Of a stretch of 64,000 bases of DNA, positions 52,175 to 61,837 are shown in pieces. The notes beneath the pieces are model-generated. The model saw only the letters and a program-made list of their open reading frames with translations. It made no database searches and had not been told where the DNA came from. The stretch's first letter is position 1. Every line of letters begins with the position of its first letter. This DNA is from Clostridia bacterium (GTDB taxonomy: Bacteria > Bacillota > Clostridia > Oscillospirales > Acutalibacteraceae): positions 62,001 to 126,000 of the forward strand of contig JAFQRY010000026.1 of the NCBI GenBank assembly GCA_017409845.1, written 5' to 3'. Position numbers and translations under genes: made by a program.

Positions 52175-52872
52175 AACGCAGAATTTATTTTTTTTTGAAA
52201 AGAGCATTTGATATTATTGTTTCTTTTATCGGACTTGTTGTTTCATCGCCGGTATGGCTTATTGCTGTTATCGGAATTGAAATTTCTGACCCGGGTCCGA
52301 TATTTTACAAAGCAAAACGCATCGGAAAAGATAACAAGGAATTTGTTATGTGGAAATTCCGCAGTATGCGTGTTCCTAAAAAAGAAAGTGAAAAAAGTGA
52401 AGCAAGCTTCAAGGCGGATACCAACCGTATCTTTCCTTTCGGGGAGCTATGCCGCCGTTTGAAAATAGATGAGCTTCCTCAGCTTATCAATATTTTCTGC
52501 GGCACAATGTCAATCGTAGGTCCGAGACCTGCGGCTGTTGACCAGGTGGTGATAATGCGTGCAGGAAAATATAATATCGCATCTACCGTCAAGCCCGGTC
52601 TTACGGGTCCTGCAGCGATATATGACTACATATACGGTGACAGTGTTGAGGACCTTGAGGACTACAAGCGTCTTGTTCTTCCGACCCGACTTGCACTTGA
52701 GGCGTATTATCCCGAAAATATGGGTGTTTTCTTTGATATCAAAATGATATGGTATACTGCTGTCTGTATTCTTGCATCGGTTTTCGGAAAGAAGCCCGAC
52801 AAGATTTATAAAGAGCTGACGGAATGCGTTGCCGATATCAGAGAAGATGTTTTTCAAGAGGCGAACATATGA
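52171..52872 (+). CDS. Phosphoglycosyl transferase, initiating sugar transferase
   Basis: 233 residues, PglC/WbaP-type monotopic transferase. The single membrane helix lies near 10-32, DPGPIFYKAKRIG near 45, then the catalytic Asp-Glu dyad in KIDELPQL near 95 and SIVGPRPAA. It places the first sugar phosphate on undecaprenyl phosphate, beginning repeat-unit assembly of a surface polysaccharide. Overlaps by four bases with both neighbours, so it lies at the heart of the operon. Confidence 0.94.
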   Translation: MKRRIYFFLKRAFDIIVSFIGLVVSSPVWLIAVIGIEISDPGPIFYKAKRIGKDNKEFVMWKFRSMRVPKKESEKSEASFKADTNRIFPFGELCRRLKIDELPQLINIFCGTMSIVGPRPAAVDQVVIMRAGKYNIASTVKPGLTGPAAIYDYIYGDSVEDLEDYKRLVLPTRLALEAYYPENMGVFFDIKMIWYTAVCILASVFGKKPDKIYKELTECVADIREDVFQEANI

Positions 52873-53738
52873 GTGATAAATCCAAAACAATTCTTATAAC
52901 GGGATCATCAGGCATGATTGGTTCTGCGGCAGTTGAAGGCTTTTTGAATGCGGGATACCGTGTTATCGGAATTGATATTAAAGACTGCGGTAAATCTGCA
53001 GAAAATTACCGTCACTATACAGTTGACCTCGGTGATTCCTGTGCTGTTGAAAGCATAATCAAAGAAAACTGTATTGACCGTGTTATTCATCTTGCGGGAC
53101 TTGCTCATTCCGTTGACGGAAAAGAATATACATGGGATGACTATAAGCATCTCAATGTTGATTGTAGCGTTAATGTTCTTGAGGCTTCAAAAAATATTCC
53201 CGTTCTCTTTATCAGCACGGTTGATGTTTACGGCTTTACAGATTCTCCCGTAACTCCCGAAACAAAGGCAAATCCCGTTTCTTATTATGCAAAATCAAAA
53301 TTGATGGCAGAAAATGAATGCATAAAGCATCCCTGCCACAGTATTTTCCGATTTTCTCCTGTTTACACGGATGATATCAAGCGTGATATTCAGAAAAGAT
53401 ATTATCTCAGATGTCCTTCTGTTGCCTACCGTATCGGTAAGGGGACTGAATATGAAATACTTAATATAAAAAATGCCGTCAGGGCTATGGTGGAATGGTG
53501 TGCGGAAAATCCTTGCAACGATATACGTATTATCAAAGACCCCGTGCGGATGAATACTGCCGATTACATCAAAGCTGAAAAGAATGAGGGCAGGGCAAAT
53601 TTCGTTTTATATCTTCCTGAATGGGTGGTAAAAGCCGGATACAAGCTTCTCAGGGCTGTTACGGGAGAAAATAAATACACATATTTACTTAACAAGGCGG
53701 TTTGCCCTCTAAGGAGTGAAGATAAGCAGGATGGCTGA
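52869..53738 (+). CDS. Nucleotide-sugar epimerase/dehydratase
   Basis: 289 residues, extended SDR: TGSSGMIGSAAVEG at the cofactor site, STVDVYGF near 118 and YYAKSKLMAE with the Tyr/Lys pair near 145. The start ATG 52869 overlaps the transferase stop. Likely prepares a nucleotide or lipid-linked sugar for the capsule repeat; the exact reaction (epimerase or dehydratase) cannot be read from the sequence. Confidence 0.85.
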   Translation: MSDKSKTILITGSSGMIGSAAVEGFLNAGYRVIGIDIKDCGKSAENYRHYTVDLGDSCAVESIIKENCIDRVIHLAGLAHSVDGKEYTWDDYKHLNVDCSVNVLEASKNIPVLFISTVDVYGFTDSPVTPETKANPVSYYAKSKLMAENECIKHPCHSIFRFSPVYTDDIKRDIQKRYYLRCPSVAYRIGKGTEYEILNIKNAVRAMVEWCAENPCNDIRIIKDPVRMNTADYIKAEKNEGRANFVLYLPEWVVKAGYKLLRAVTGENKYTYLLNKAVCPLRSEDKQDG

Positions 53739-54891
53739 TTACTCAGGAACAAGAGTTCTTATTATTGAAGGATATGCAAGGCAGTGCCTTCCTCTTATCC
53801 GTGCTTTCAAAAAAGCGGATTGCTTTGTTTCGGTGCTTTGTAACTCAAAACTCGATGCCGCTTATGTTTCAAGATATACCGACGAAAGAATTCTCGGTGT
53901 GTGCGACCGTGAGCGTGAAAACGAAACGGTTGAGCAGATAAGAGCACTGCTTAAAACACGGAAATATGATGTTGTTGTTCCCTGTGTTGATTTCTCAGCT
54001 TCAATTCTTTCGCGAAACAAAAAAGAGTTTTCGCAATATGCAAAAATAGCATCAAACGACTGGAATGTTTACCGTATTGCCGCAGATAAGCAGGCAACAA
54101 TGTCAGTCTGTATGGAAAATGATATCCCTGCACCAAAGACCCTGACCGATGTTGAAACGGTTTCGGATATTCTGAATTCAGATATTAATTATCCGATTGT
54201 CATGAAGCCAAAAACAGGCTACGGTGCCATCGGTTTTAAAAAAATCAACGATAAGGATGAACTGGAAAATTTATTAAGAGAAAACGGTAAAAAGATTTCT
54301 CAATATGTTTTTCAGGAATATATTCCGCAGACATTACTTCAGTATGAATGTGCAATGTTTATTGATAACAACAATGAAATGAAAACAGCAACTGTTTTCA
54401 GCAAAAACAGGTGGTTTCCTGTTGAAGGCGGGTCAAGCACTCTCAATATAACTGTTGACCGACCCGATATTGTTGAAAGCTGTAAGGCTTTGCTTCAGAA
54501 AATCAACTGGAGAGGTGCCGCAGATATTGATCTTATTGATGACCCGAGAGACGGTAAGGCAAAGATTATGGAGATCAATCCCCGTGTTTCCGGAAGCGTT
54601 AAAATTGTTTTCGAGTCGGGAGTTGACCAGGCAAGACAGATGCTTGAGCTTCTCAGCGGTGATGAGGTTTCTTTGCAGACCGCATACAAAAAAGATCAGC
54701 GGCTCAGATGCACTCAGACTGATGTTTTGTGGTTTCTGAAATCATCTGACAGATTCAGAGCAAAGCCCTCATGGTTCAGCATAAAAAACACAAAGGACCA
54801 TACTTTTTACATCGATGACCCGTTGCCGTGGCTTGCTTTTTCTGTTTCGGGTCTGCTTAAATTCAAACAGGAAATGGGTAAAAGACAATGA
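53731..54891 (+). CDS. ATP-grasp ligase of the polysaccharide locus
   Basis: 386 residues. A pre-ATP-grasp Rossmann half (about 1-105) precedes YPIVMKPKTGYGAIGF near 160 with the ATP-binding Lys residues, QEYIPQTLLQYECAMF near 200, and AKIMEINPRVSGS near 280 with the metal-binding Glu and Asn. The fold matches carbamoyl-phosphate-synthase-like ligases, which join a carboxylate to an amine or similar group. It may add an amino acid or acid group to a sugar (inferred). ATG at 53731 overlaps the epimerase end by eight bases. Confidence 0.83.
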   Translation: MADYSGTRVLIIEGYARQCLPLIRAFKKADCFVSVLCNSKLDAAYVSRYTDERILGVCDRERENETVEQIRALLKTRKYDVVVPCVDFSASILSRNKKEFSQYAKIASNDWNVYRIAADKQATMSVCMENDIPAPKTLTDVETVSDILNSDINYPIVMKPKTGYGAIGFKKINDKDELENLLRENGKKISQYVFQEYIPQTLLQYECAMFIDNNNEMKTATVFSKNRWFPVEGGSSTLNITVDRPDIVESCKALLQKINWRGAADIDLIDDPRDGKAKIMEINPRVSGSVKIVFESGVDQARQMLELLSGDEVSLQTAYKKDQRLRCTQTDVLWFLKSSDRFRAKPSWFSIKNTKDHTFYIDDPLPWLAFSVSGLLKFKQEMGKRQ

Positions 54892-55427
54892 GCGGTAAAG
54901 TGAACTCTATTGACGAAAAAAAGCTTTCTCTTCTTTGGAGGGACGAAAACAAATCGTTATATGAATACAGTCCGACTCCTTTTTCTTTGCTGTATCATGA
55001 TTTTGAAAAAATGACCTTCCCGAGAAGAATAAGGCTTCTTATGGAGTATTTTGCAAAGGGCAGTTATAAAGTTTATTATCTCTCAGTTGACGGAAATCTC
55101 GTTGCTCATTGCGTAGTTGCTTACGGTAACAGAAGACTGAAAAGATCTTCTGAAAATGATATAGTGCTCGGTCCTTATTATGTTGCCCCTCATTTCCGTG
55201 GAAAGGGTTATGCAAAGGATATCATAAGATTGACTCTTTCTAACACTACCATGAGCTACCGATATGCCTATGACTATATCAATAAATCCAATATTCCCTC
55301 TGCGAAAGCAACTCTTGCATGCGGATTTGAAAAATGCGGGGAGCTTGATATTGAAGGCTTTCTGCATAATCTTGTTGAACGAGAGGGCGGGGAGTACGAT
55401 ATTTTCAGATTCACTCCCGATAAATAA
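54888..55427 (+). CDS. GNAT-family acetyltransferase
   Basis: 179 residues with the acetyl-CoA loop VAPHFRGKGYAKDII near 100, the R/Q-x-x-G-x-G/A type motif. GNAT enzymes acetylate amines; here a deacetylated or aminated sugar made by the neighbours is a natural acceptor (inferred). ATGA overlap with the ATP-grasp gene. Confidence 0.83.
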   Translation: MSGKVNSIDEKKLSLLWRDENKSLYEYSPTPFSLLYHDFEKMTFPRRIRLLMEYFAKGSYKVYYLSVDGNLVAHCVVAYGNRRLKRSSENDIVLGPYYVAPHFRGKGYAKDIIRLTLSNTTMSYRYAYDYINKSNIPSAKATLACGFEKCGELDIEGFLHNLVEREGGEYDIFRFTPDK

Positions 55428-55449
55428 AAAGATTTAATGGAATGTTTAT

Positions 55450-56625
55450 ATGAATATATTGTTTTTCAGTCAGTATTATCATCCCGAGCAATTCCTTATC
55501 AATGATATTACTCCCGAAATTGTGAAAAGGGGTCACAAGGTAACCGTTGTAACCGGACTTCCGAATTATCCCTCGGGTGTTATTGAAAAAGGATATAAAA
55601 AAATCCGACACGAAAATGTCAACGGTGTTGATATTATCAGGTGTCCGATTGTTCCGAGAGGAAAGAATAAAATTCAACTTTTTATTAACTATTTTTCTTT
55701 TATGTTTTCGGCAATCAGAGAATCGAAACGCATTAATGATGATTATGATATTGTTGTTTCGTATCAGCTTACTCCGATTTTTCAGGTATATCCTGCAATC
55801 AGATTCGCAAAAAGAAAAAATCTGAAGCTTCTTATGTATAATCTCGACCTCGCACCGATGAGCGGAAGCAAATTCGGTGAAAACAAAGCCTTTCTGTTTT
55901 CTCTCTATGCGAAATTTTCCAAATGGGCGATGAACAACTGTGACCGAATTGCAGTAACATCGGAATCTTTTATCGAGTATAACAACAGAGTCAATTCAGT
56001 ACCGCCCGAAAAGATGATTTATCTTCCTCAGCATGCTCCGGATTTTCTTCTGAATTCGGAAATGCAGTCCGAAGATAACGGAATTGCCGACTTCATGTTT
56101 GCGGGCAACATTGCAGGCGGTACCGGTCTTGACACAATTGTTGAAGCAGCTGCAAAACTGAGAGAAGATTCAGTTTTCAGAATTCATATTGTCGGTGACG
56201 GTTCTTATCTCCCGGCTCTCAAAGAAAAGGTTTTATCCTTGGGTCTTTCGGATTATTTTATTTTTCACGGAAGATATCCCGCAGCGGAGATGCCCGAAAA
56301 ATATAAGCTTGCAGATGCATTACTTATAACCCTGCGTGAAGGACAGATTACGGTTCCGGCAAAGCTGCAGACCTATATGACAACCGGAAAGCCTGTTTTC
56401 GGTGCCATGGACGGTTCCGGAAAAGATATTATCAATAAAACCGGATGCGGTATCTGTGCTGATGCAGGAGACAGTGATTCGTTATGCAGAAACATGAAGG
56501 ATTTCATAAATAATCCTGACGCATACAAAAATTGCGGAGAAAAGGGTCTCGTTTATTTTAAACAGAATTTCACTCTCGGAATATTCATAGACAGGTTTAT
56601 GAAAATTTTATCAGAGATGAAATAG
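55450..56625 (+). CDS. GT4 glycosyltransferase
   Basis: 391 residues, WbuB-like GT-B fold. It opens with FFSQYYHPEQF and has TVVTGLPNYPSG near 40, FAGNIAGGTGL near 218 at the start of the second domain, and the nucleotide-sugar binding region with VPAKLQTYMTTGKPVFG near 300. It transfers an activated sugar onto the lipid-linked intermediate. Separate ribosome site (TTTAATGGAATG region), 22 bases after the GNAT gene. Confidence 0.92.
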   Translation: MNILFFSQYYHPEQFLINDITPEIVKRGHKVTVVTGLPNYPSGVIEKGYKKIRHENVNGVDIIRCPIVPRGKNKIQLFINYFSFMFSAIRESKRINDDYDIVVSYQLTPIFQVYPAIRFAKRKNLKLLMYNLDLAPMSGSKFGENKAFLFSLYAKFSKWAMNNCDRIAVTSESFIEYNNRVNSVPPEKMIYLPQHAPDFLLNSEMQSEDNGIADFMFAGNIAGGTGLDTIVEAAAKLREDSVFRIHIVGDGSYLPALKEKVLSLGLSDYFIFHGRYPAAEMPEKYKLADALLITLREGQITVPAKLQTYMTTGKPVFGAMDGSGKDIINKTGCGICADAGDSDSLCRNMKDFINNPDAYKNCGEKGLVYFKQNFTLGIFIDRFMKILSEMK

Positions 56626-56701
56626 ATATACTTTATATATAATGTATATATTTTGACACAAAGGTCAATGTGTATAAATAATCTGAAAAGGAGCAAAGGT
56701 C

Positions 56702-59700
56702 ATGAAAAAAATCACGAAAATCCTGGCAATCGTGTTGTCACTCGTCATGCTTCTCGGTATTGTGCCTCATTCACTGGCAGCTGAAGCAAGCAGCCTTATG
56801 ACAACGGCATCAAAAAAGGTTTCGGCACTCGCCCCTGGTGTAACGGAAACCGAAGTTGTTTCGTATGACAAAAACGGCGACAGAGTTGTTTATTATGTTG
56901 TTAATGCGAACATTGCCAGCAACCCGGATGTTAAGGTCAAGGCTAACTACCATGACAACGACAACACAGGTGTATGGGGCAAGGCGACAGTTGTTGAACA
57001 GGCAAATGCCGCCAAGGAAAAGCGTGGTTACAATGTTGTTGCAACCACAAACGCTGCTTACTATAATGTTTCCACCGGCCAGCCGACAGGTGCGTTCGTT
57101 ATGGAAGGCGTTAACATCAACGGCGACAGCATGGGTAACTCCTATGAATTCTTTGCCATCATGAAAGACGGCAGCGCAATGATCGGCAAGAAAGGTACCT
57201 TCAGCCAGTATTCTGCAAATATTGTTGAAGCTGTTGCAGGTCATCTTCTTCTTGTATGGGACGGAGCAGTTGTCAGCGGACTTAATAATGTTGACAAATA
57301 TCCCCGTTCAACTGTAGGTATCAAGGAAAACGGTGATGTTGTTCTTATGCTTGCAGACGGTAATCAGAAGCCTTATTCGGCAGGACTTACTTTTGCTGAG
57401 CAGGCTCAGATTATGCTTGATCTCGGTTGCGTAACTGCTATTGAACTTGATGGCGGCGGCTCCGCAACATATGCTGCAAAGCCCGAAGGAACTGATGAAA
57501 TCGTTGTCCGTAACTCCTGCTGTGACGGTACCGTTCGTTCCGTTTCAAACACACTTATGGTTATTTCAACGGCAGTTGCAGACGGTACGTTTGACCATGC
57601 AAGCGTTAATTCTGCTTATCAGTATTATGTACCCTATTCAGAGGTTGCTTTTGATATAGTCGGTGCTGATAAGGCAGGCGGTCCCGCAGATATTCCTGCA
57701 GAAGGTGTATCCTGGAAGCTTTCAGATGATTCGTTCGGTACTGTTACAGACGGTGTGTTTACTTCAAACGGAAAGATCGGTGAAGTAACAGTTGAAATGA
57801 TTTATAACGGTGCAACTGTCGGTTCGGCAACAATAAATGTTGTTAATCCTGAAGTAATTGCTTTTGATGCAACAGAAAAGAGCATTCCTTACGGAAAGAC
57901 CGCTGCAATGAGCATCACCGCTACATACGGCCTCAACAATGAAGTGTTCATGGGCATTGATGCACTTGAAATTACACTTTCAGATAATGATGCCGCTACC
58001 ATTAACGGTGCCATGTTTACCGCAGCTCCCGAAAGCTCTGGAAAAACAGGAGTTACCGTTACTGCTGCATATAAGTATGCAGATATCGAAACAACATCGG
58101 TAACATATAAGTTCGGTAAGGAGTCGAGTGTTCTCTTTGACTTTGAAGGCGATGACGGTTCTCTCTGGACAACCGATTTTGATACCGCAAAGGCAGCTCT
58201 TGAAGGCAAGCCTATGATAGATATTCCCAATTCGAGCAACGGTATTGAATCCGGTCTTCGCATGGATTCGTATATCAGTAATGATTACTCAAAGACAGGT
58301 GACAGTTCACTCGCAGTCAATATCGACTATACCCAGTCTGAATCCTTTGGTAACTGGATGTATATGTATCTTTACTATCTTGGTGAGCCTGTTGTTTACC
58401 GTGATGTTGAAAACGGTGTTCTCGGCACAAGACTCGGCATGTGGATGTATATTCCTGAAGAAGCTGTCGGTATGTGTGCCCGTCTTTGCTATGCATTTGA
58501 TAACAACGGCACCATGAACGGCAACTATCTTTATATGACATATCAGTATGTTGCCAAGGGCTTCTCAAAGATAACAAGTGCAACCATTCCCGAAGCAGGA
58601 TGGGCATATGTATATGTTGATTTCTTTGATACCAATACAGTTGGTTGCGGCAGCGACTATTTCTCATCTCTTGAACCCGGTGCAGCAACAAACAATAAGG
58701 GCGCAAATTCAGACTATTATCCTGCATTCATTCAGTTCATCGCATCCTCGTCACACACAGGTTGCGAAGATATGACTTTTTATATTGACGACATTACTCT
58801 TGACTACGGTGATGTTGCTCCCGACAGAGATGCTCCCTTAGTAAGCGATACAAAGGTTTATTCGGCAGATGGTCTTACAAGCGCAGTTATTGACAATAAA
58901 AATGTTCTTGCGTTTAACCAGATTACTGTCAGTGCAAATGTTGCAGAGGATTATTCACACGCTGCAGCAAACGCAACAGGTCTTGATCTTTCAACCGCTC
59001 AGGTTTATGTAGACGGTCAGAAGGTAGCAACCAATGTTGTTAACGGAGTTATGTCATCTGATGTCATAACTCTCCCTGATGGCGTTCACGATATCGCATT
59101 TGAAATTGCCGATAACACAGGCAACTACACAAGAATCACAAAACAGATCACCGTAAGTGCAGGAACTGATTATCCTGTTGTTGCTCTTGACGGTCAGGCT
59201 TCAACTGACGGCAATATCCTTTGCGGTTCAATCTATAATTTGCTTCTGAATGTTGATCAGATTGAAAAGATTCAGAGCATAACAACAACTATCCATCTTG
59301 GCAGTGCTCACGAATTTGAAACCGACGGAATTACAGTTCCTGCAGGCTTTACTGCGTCAGCCGATGTTGATGAAGCTGCAAGTATTCTTACTCTCAAGGT
59401 TGAGCGTACAGGCGATAACGACCTCACAGGTCCTGCAACTCTTGCTGTAATTCCCGCACGTATGTGGGCATGGGATGCAGAGGAAACAGGCATTTCCGCT
59501 AAAGATCAGTGGGAAGCAAAGAATGGCGGCGCAGCTTGTTCACCCGTTCTTAAGTTTGAATATAAGATCAAATCAGGCTCGGTTGAATATGTTGACGGAT
59601 ACGCTGTTGATGAAAACGGCTATGTTCCCGGCTTCTCAAATATGAATGCTTCTCTTACAACAGAGCTTAATACAGGTATCGGAAACCTTAAGTCAGCAGG

Positions 59701-61744
59701 TAAATACTGGCATGTCCATTCTGACTATTCAGATACATGGACAACATCCAACAAGGCGGCAACTTGTGATGAAGCAGGTTACAGCGGCCGTGTTACCTGC
59801 GGTAAGTGTAACTCCGTAATCGATTGGGGTACCGCAATTCCCGCAACAGGTCATAAATATGAATTCAAAGACGGCATTCTCTGCTGTGTAAATAATGATT
59901 GTGATTCGCTCTTCACAGGTAACTATGAAGGTGTTGAATATGTTGACGGTTCAGTTGTTGCAGACGGTTGGAACGGCGATGTATACTTCAAGGATGGCGT
60001 TAAGCTTACCGGTATGCAGCTTATCGACGGATATTACTACTGCTTTGACGAAAACGGTGTTTGTGCAGAACAGCTTAAATTTACAGGTCTCTTTGAGCTT
60101 GACGGTGCAACCTATTACGCTATCAACGGAGAGCCTGTAAAGAACCGTTGGATTCAGGTAGACGATGCGTGGTATTGCTTCAGAAATGACTATAAGGCAT
60201 ATACCGGCGACTGTGAAATCAGCGGCAGACTTTATCATTTCGGCGAAACAGGTGCTATCACCGAAGGTCAGTGGTTTGATGTTGACGGCTATCACCGTTA
60301 TTATATAGGACCCAATTACTACCGCAGCCATTGGGGTCTTACAATCAAGGAAATCGATGGCGTAGAATACGGCTTTGATGAAAACGGCGATACCGTTAAG
60401 GGTTATTGCTACAATATTCTTGCAGCCGGTGACACAAAGAAGCTTTATCTCTTTGATGAAAACGGTGTAAGACAGACTGTTCCCACAGAACCCACAATCA
60501 TTGTTCTCGAAGGTGAATACCGTTATATCGACGGCGGCGAGCTTCAGGCAAACACAGGTCTTGTTTGCGTAGACGACAGTTACTACTATGTAAAGGGTAA
60601 CGGTAGTCTTGTAACAGGCAACTATTATATCAGTGAAGCAAAGAGCAACGGTCTCGGTTATGTTGGATATTATGATTTCGATGAAAATTGCAAGATGATA
60701 ATGAAAGACGGCATTGTTAACGGTCATTATTATCTGAACGGAATCATGCAGACAAATCTCGGTCTTATCTGTATTGACGGCGACTACTACTACGTAAAGG
60801 GTAACGGTAATCTTGCAACAGGCAACTACTATGTCAGCGAAGAAAAGAGCAACGGCCTCGGCTTTGTAGGTTACTTTGATTTCGATGAAACAGGTAAGCT
60901 TATCAAGAACGGTATCATTGACGGTCATTATTACATCGACGGTGTTCTTCAGTCTAACCTCGGTCTTGTTTGCGTCAATGGTGACTATTACTATGTAAAG
61001 GGCAACAGCAATCTTGCAACAGGCCGCTACTACATCAGCGAAAAGAAGAGCAACGGCTTCGGCTATATCGGTTACTACGATTTTGACGAAAACGGAAAGC
61101 TTATTCTCAAGGACGGCATCGTTGACGGCAACTACTATGTCGGCGGCGTTATGCAGACTAATCTCGGCATCGTAATTGTTGGCGAAGATTACTACTACGT
61201 AAAAGGCAACGGTAATCTTGCAACAGGCCGTTACTATGTAAGCGAAGCAAAGACAAACGGTTATTTTGCAGCAGGCTACTACGAGTTTGACGAAACAGGT
61301 AAAATGATTATTAGCACCAAGGAAGGAATTGTTGACGGTCACTACTATGTTAACGGCATTGCACAGTCAAATCTCGGTATCGTTGAAGTAAACGGTGATT
61401 ACTACTATGTAAAGGGTAACACCAGTCTTGCAACAGGCCGCTATTATGTAAGCGAAAAGAAGGCTAACGGTTACTTTGCGGCAGGTTACTATGAATTTGA
61501 CGAAACAGGTAAGATGATTGTTGATGAAATAGTCAAGGAAGGTATCATTGACGGTCATTACTACATCAACGGTGTTGCACAGTCAAATCTCGGTATCGTT
61601 GAAGTAAACGGTGATTACTATTATGTCAAGGGTAACACCAACCTTGCAACAGGCCGTTACTATGTAAGCGAAGCGAAGACCAACGGCTACTTTGCAGCAG
61701 GTTACTATGAATTTGATGATGCGGGCAAGATGATTGTCGCATAA
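56702..61744 (+). CDS. Giant secreted phosphodiester glycosidase with C-terminal repeats
   Basis: 1680 residues with a signal peptide (about 1-26). Residues about 45-300 form a NAGPA-like phosphodiester glycosidase domain with the conserved IELDGGGSATY near 246, which cleaves GlcNAc-1-phosphodiester-type links. Ig-like and carbohydrate-module-like beta domains follow (about 330-1010), then Cys-containing modules (CGKCN; near 1035) and glucan-binding-like YYY repeats. Six units of 65-72 residues from 1287 close the protein with no anchor after them. It sits inside the polysaccharide locus, so wall or capsule trimming is plausible. AAAAGGAG ribosome site. Confidence 0.82.
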   Translation: MKKITKILAIVLSLVMLLGIVPHSLAAEASSLMTTASKKVSALAPGVTETEVVSYDKNGDRVVYYVVNANIASNPDVKVKANYHDNDNTGVWGKATVVEQANAAKEKRGYNVVATTNAAYYNVSTGQPTGAFVMEGVNINGDSMGNSYEFFAIMKDGSAMIGKKGTFSQYSANIVEAVAGHLLLVWDGAVVSGLNNVDKYPRSTVGIKENGDVVLMLADGNQKPYSAGLTFAEQAQIMLDLGCVTAIELDGGGSATYAAKPEGTDEIVVRNSCCDGTVRSVSNTLMVISTAVADGTFDHASVNSAYQYYVPYSEVAFDIVGADKAGGPADIPAEGVSWKLSDDSFGTVTDGVFTSNGKIGEVTVEMIYNGATVGSATINVVNPEVIAFDATEKSIPYGKTAAMSITATYGLNNEVFMGIDALEITLSDNDAATINGAMFTAAPESSGKTGVTVTAAYKYADIETTSVTYKFGKESSVLFDFEGDDGSLWTTDFDTAKAALEGKPMIDIPNSSNGIESGLRMDSYISNDYSKTGDSSLAVNIDYTQSESFGNWMYMYLYYLGEPVVYRDVENGVLGTRLGMWMYIPEEAVGMCARLCYAFDNNGTMNGNYLYMTYQYVAKGFSKITSATIPEAGWAYVYVDFFDTNTVGCGSDYFSSLEPGAATNNKGANSDYYPAFIQFIASSSHTGCEDMTFYIDDITLDYGDVAPDRDAPLVSDTKVYSADGLTSAVIDNKNVLAFNQITVSANVAEDYSHAAANATGLDLSTAQVYVDGQKVATNVVNGVMSSDVITLPDGVHDIAFEIADNTGNYTRITKQITVSAGTDYPVVALDGQASTDGNILCGSIYNLLLNVDQIEKIQSITTTIHLGSAHEFETDGITVPAGFTASADVDEAASILTLKVERTGDNDLTGPATLAVIPARMWAWDAEETGISAKDQWEAKNGGAACSPVLKFEYKIKSGSVEYVDGYAVDENGYVPGFSNMNASLTTELNTGIGNLKSAGKYWHVHSDYSDTWTTSNKAATCDEAGYSGRVTCGKCNSVIDWGTAIPATGHKYEFKDGILCCVNNDCDSLFTGNYEGVEYVDGSVVADGWNGDVYFKDGVKLTGMQLIDGYYYCFDENGVCAEQLKFTGLFELDGATYYAINGEPVKNRWIQVDDAWYCFRNDYKAYTGDCEISGRLYHFGETGAITEGQWFDVDGYHRYYIGPNYYRSHWGLTIKEIDGVEYGFDENGDTVKGYCYNILAAGDTKKLYLFDENGVRQTVPTEPTIIVLEGEYRYIDGGELQANTGLVCVDDSYYYVKGNGSLVTGNYYISEAKSNGLGYVGYYDFDENCKMIMKDGIVNGHYYLNGIMQTNLGLICIDGDYYYVKGNGNLATGNYYVSEEKSNGLGFVGYFDFDETGKLIKNGIIDGHYYIDGVLQSNLGLVCVNGDYYYVKGNSNLATGRYYISEKKSNGFGYIGYYDFDENGKLILKDGIVDGNYYVGGVMQTNLGIVIVGEDYYYVKGNGNLATGRYYVSEAKTNGYFAAGYYEFDETGKMIISTKEGIVDGHYYVNGIAQSNLGIVEVNGDYYYVKGNTSLATGRYYVSEKKANGYFAAGYYEFDETGKMIVDEIVKEGIIDGHYYINGVAQSNLGIVEVNGDYYYVKGNTNLATGRYYVSEAKTNGYFAAGYYEFDDAGKMIVA
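60560..61741 (+). repeat. Six tandem protein repeats
   Basis: Units start near residues 1287, 1354, 1421, 1489, 1559 and 1631. Each has the pattern GDYYYVKGN.NLATG.YYVSE.K.NG.....GYY.FDE.GK followed by the spacer DGHYY..G..Q.N. Units 5 and 6 are almost identical, also at the DNA level, and unit 6 stops at the protein end without the spacer. Aromatic YYY stretches suggest sugar or wall binding. Repeats accumulate by unequal crossing-over, so copy number may vary between strains. Confidence 0.92.
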
Positions 61745-61759
61745 TTTCTGAGTCCTTAT

Positions 61760-61791
61760 CGGGGAATCGGTTGATTTTCAATCGGTTCCCC
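61760..61791 (+). terminator. Possible hairpin terminator
   Basis: CGGGGAATCGGTTGA and TCAATCGGTTCCCCG pair with a few G-U and mismatches around TTT. There is no U-tract, so termination would be imperfect and downstream glycosyltransferase genes may still be read through. Confidence 0.4.
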
Positions 61792-61837
61792 GGTTGAATC
61801 GAAAAATTTATTCAGCAAAAAGAAGGCAGGTATCTTT

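Noticed and set aside
59951-61342. 463-codon open frame on the minus strand across the repeats
   Set aside because: It is antisense to the repeat protein and stays open because of the repeated codon pattern; no ribosome site or family similarity.
60560-61741. CRISPR-like repeat array
   Set aside because: Repeat units are about 200 bases, all in one reading frame, and encode tandem protein modules.
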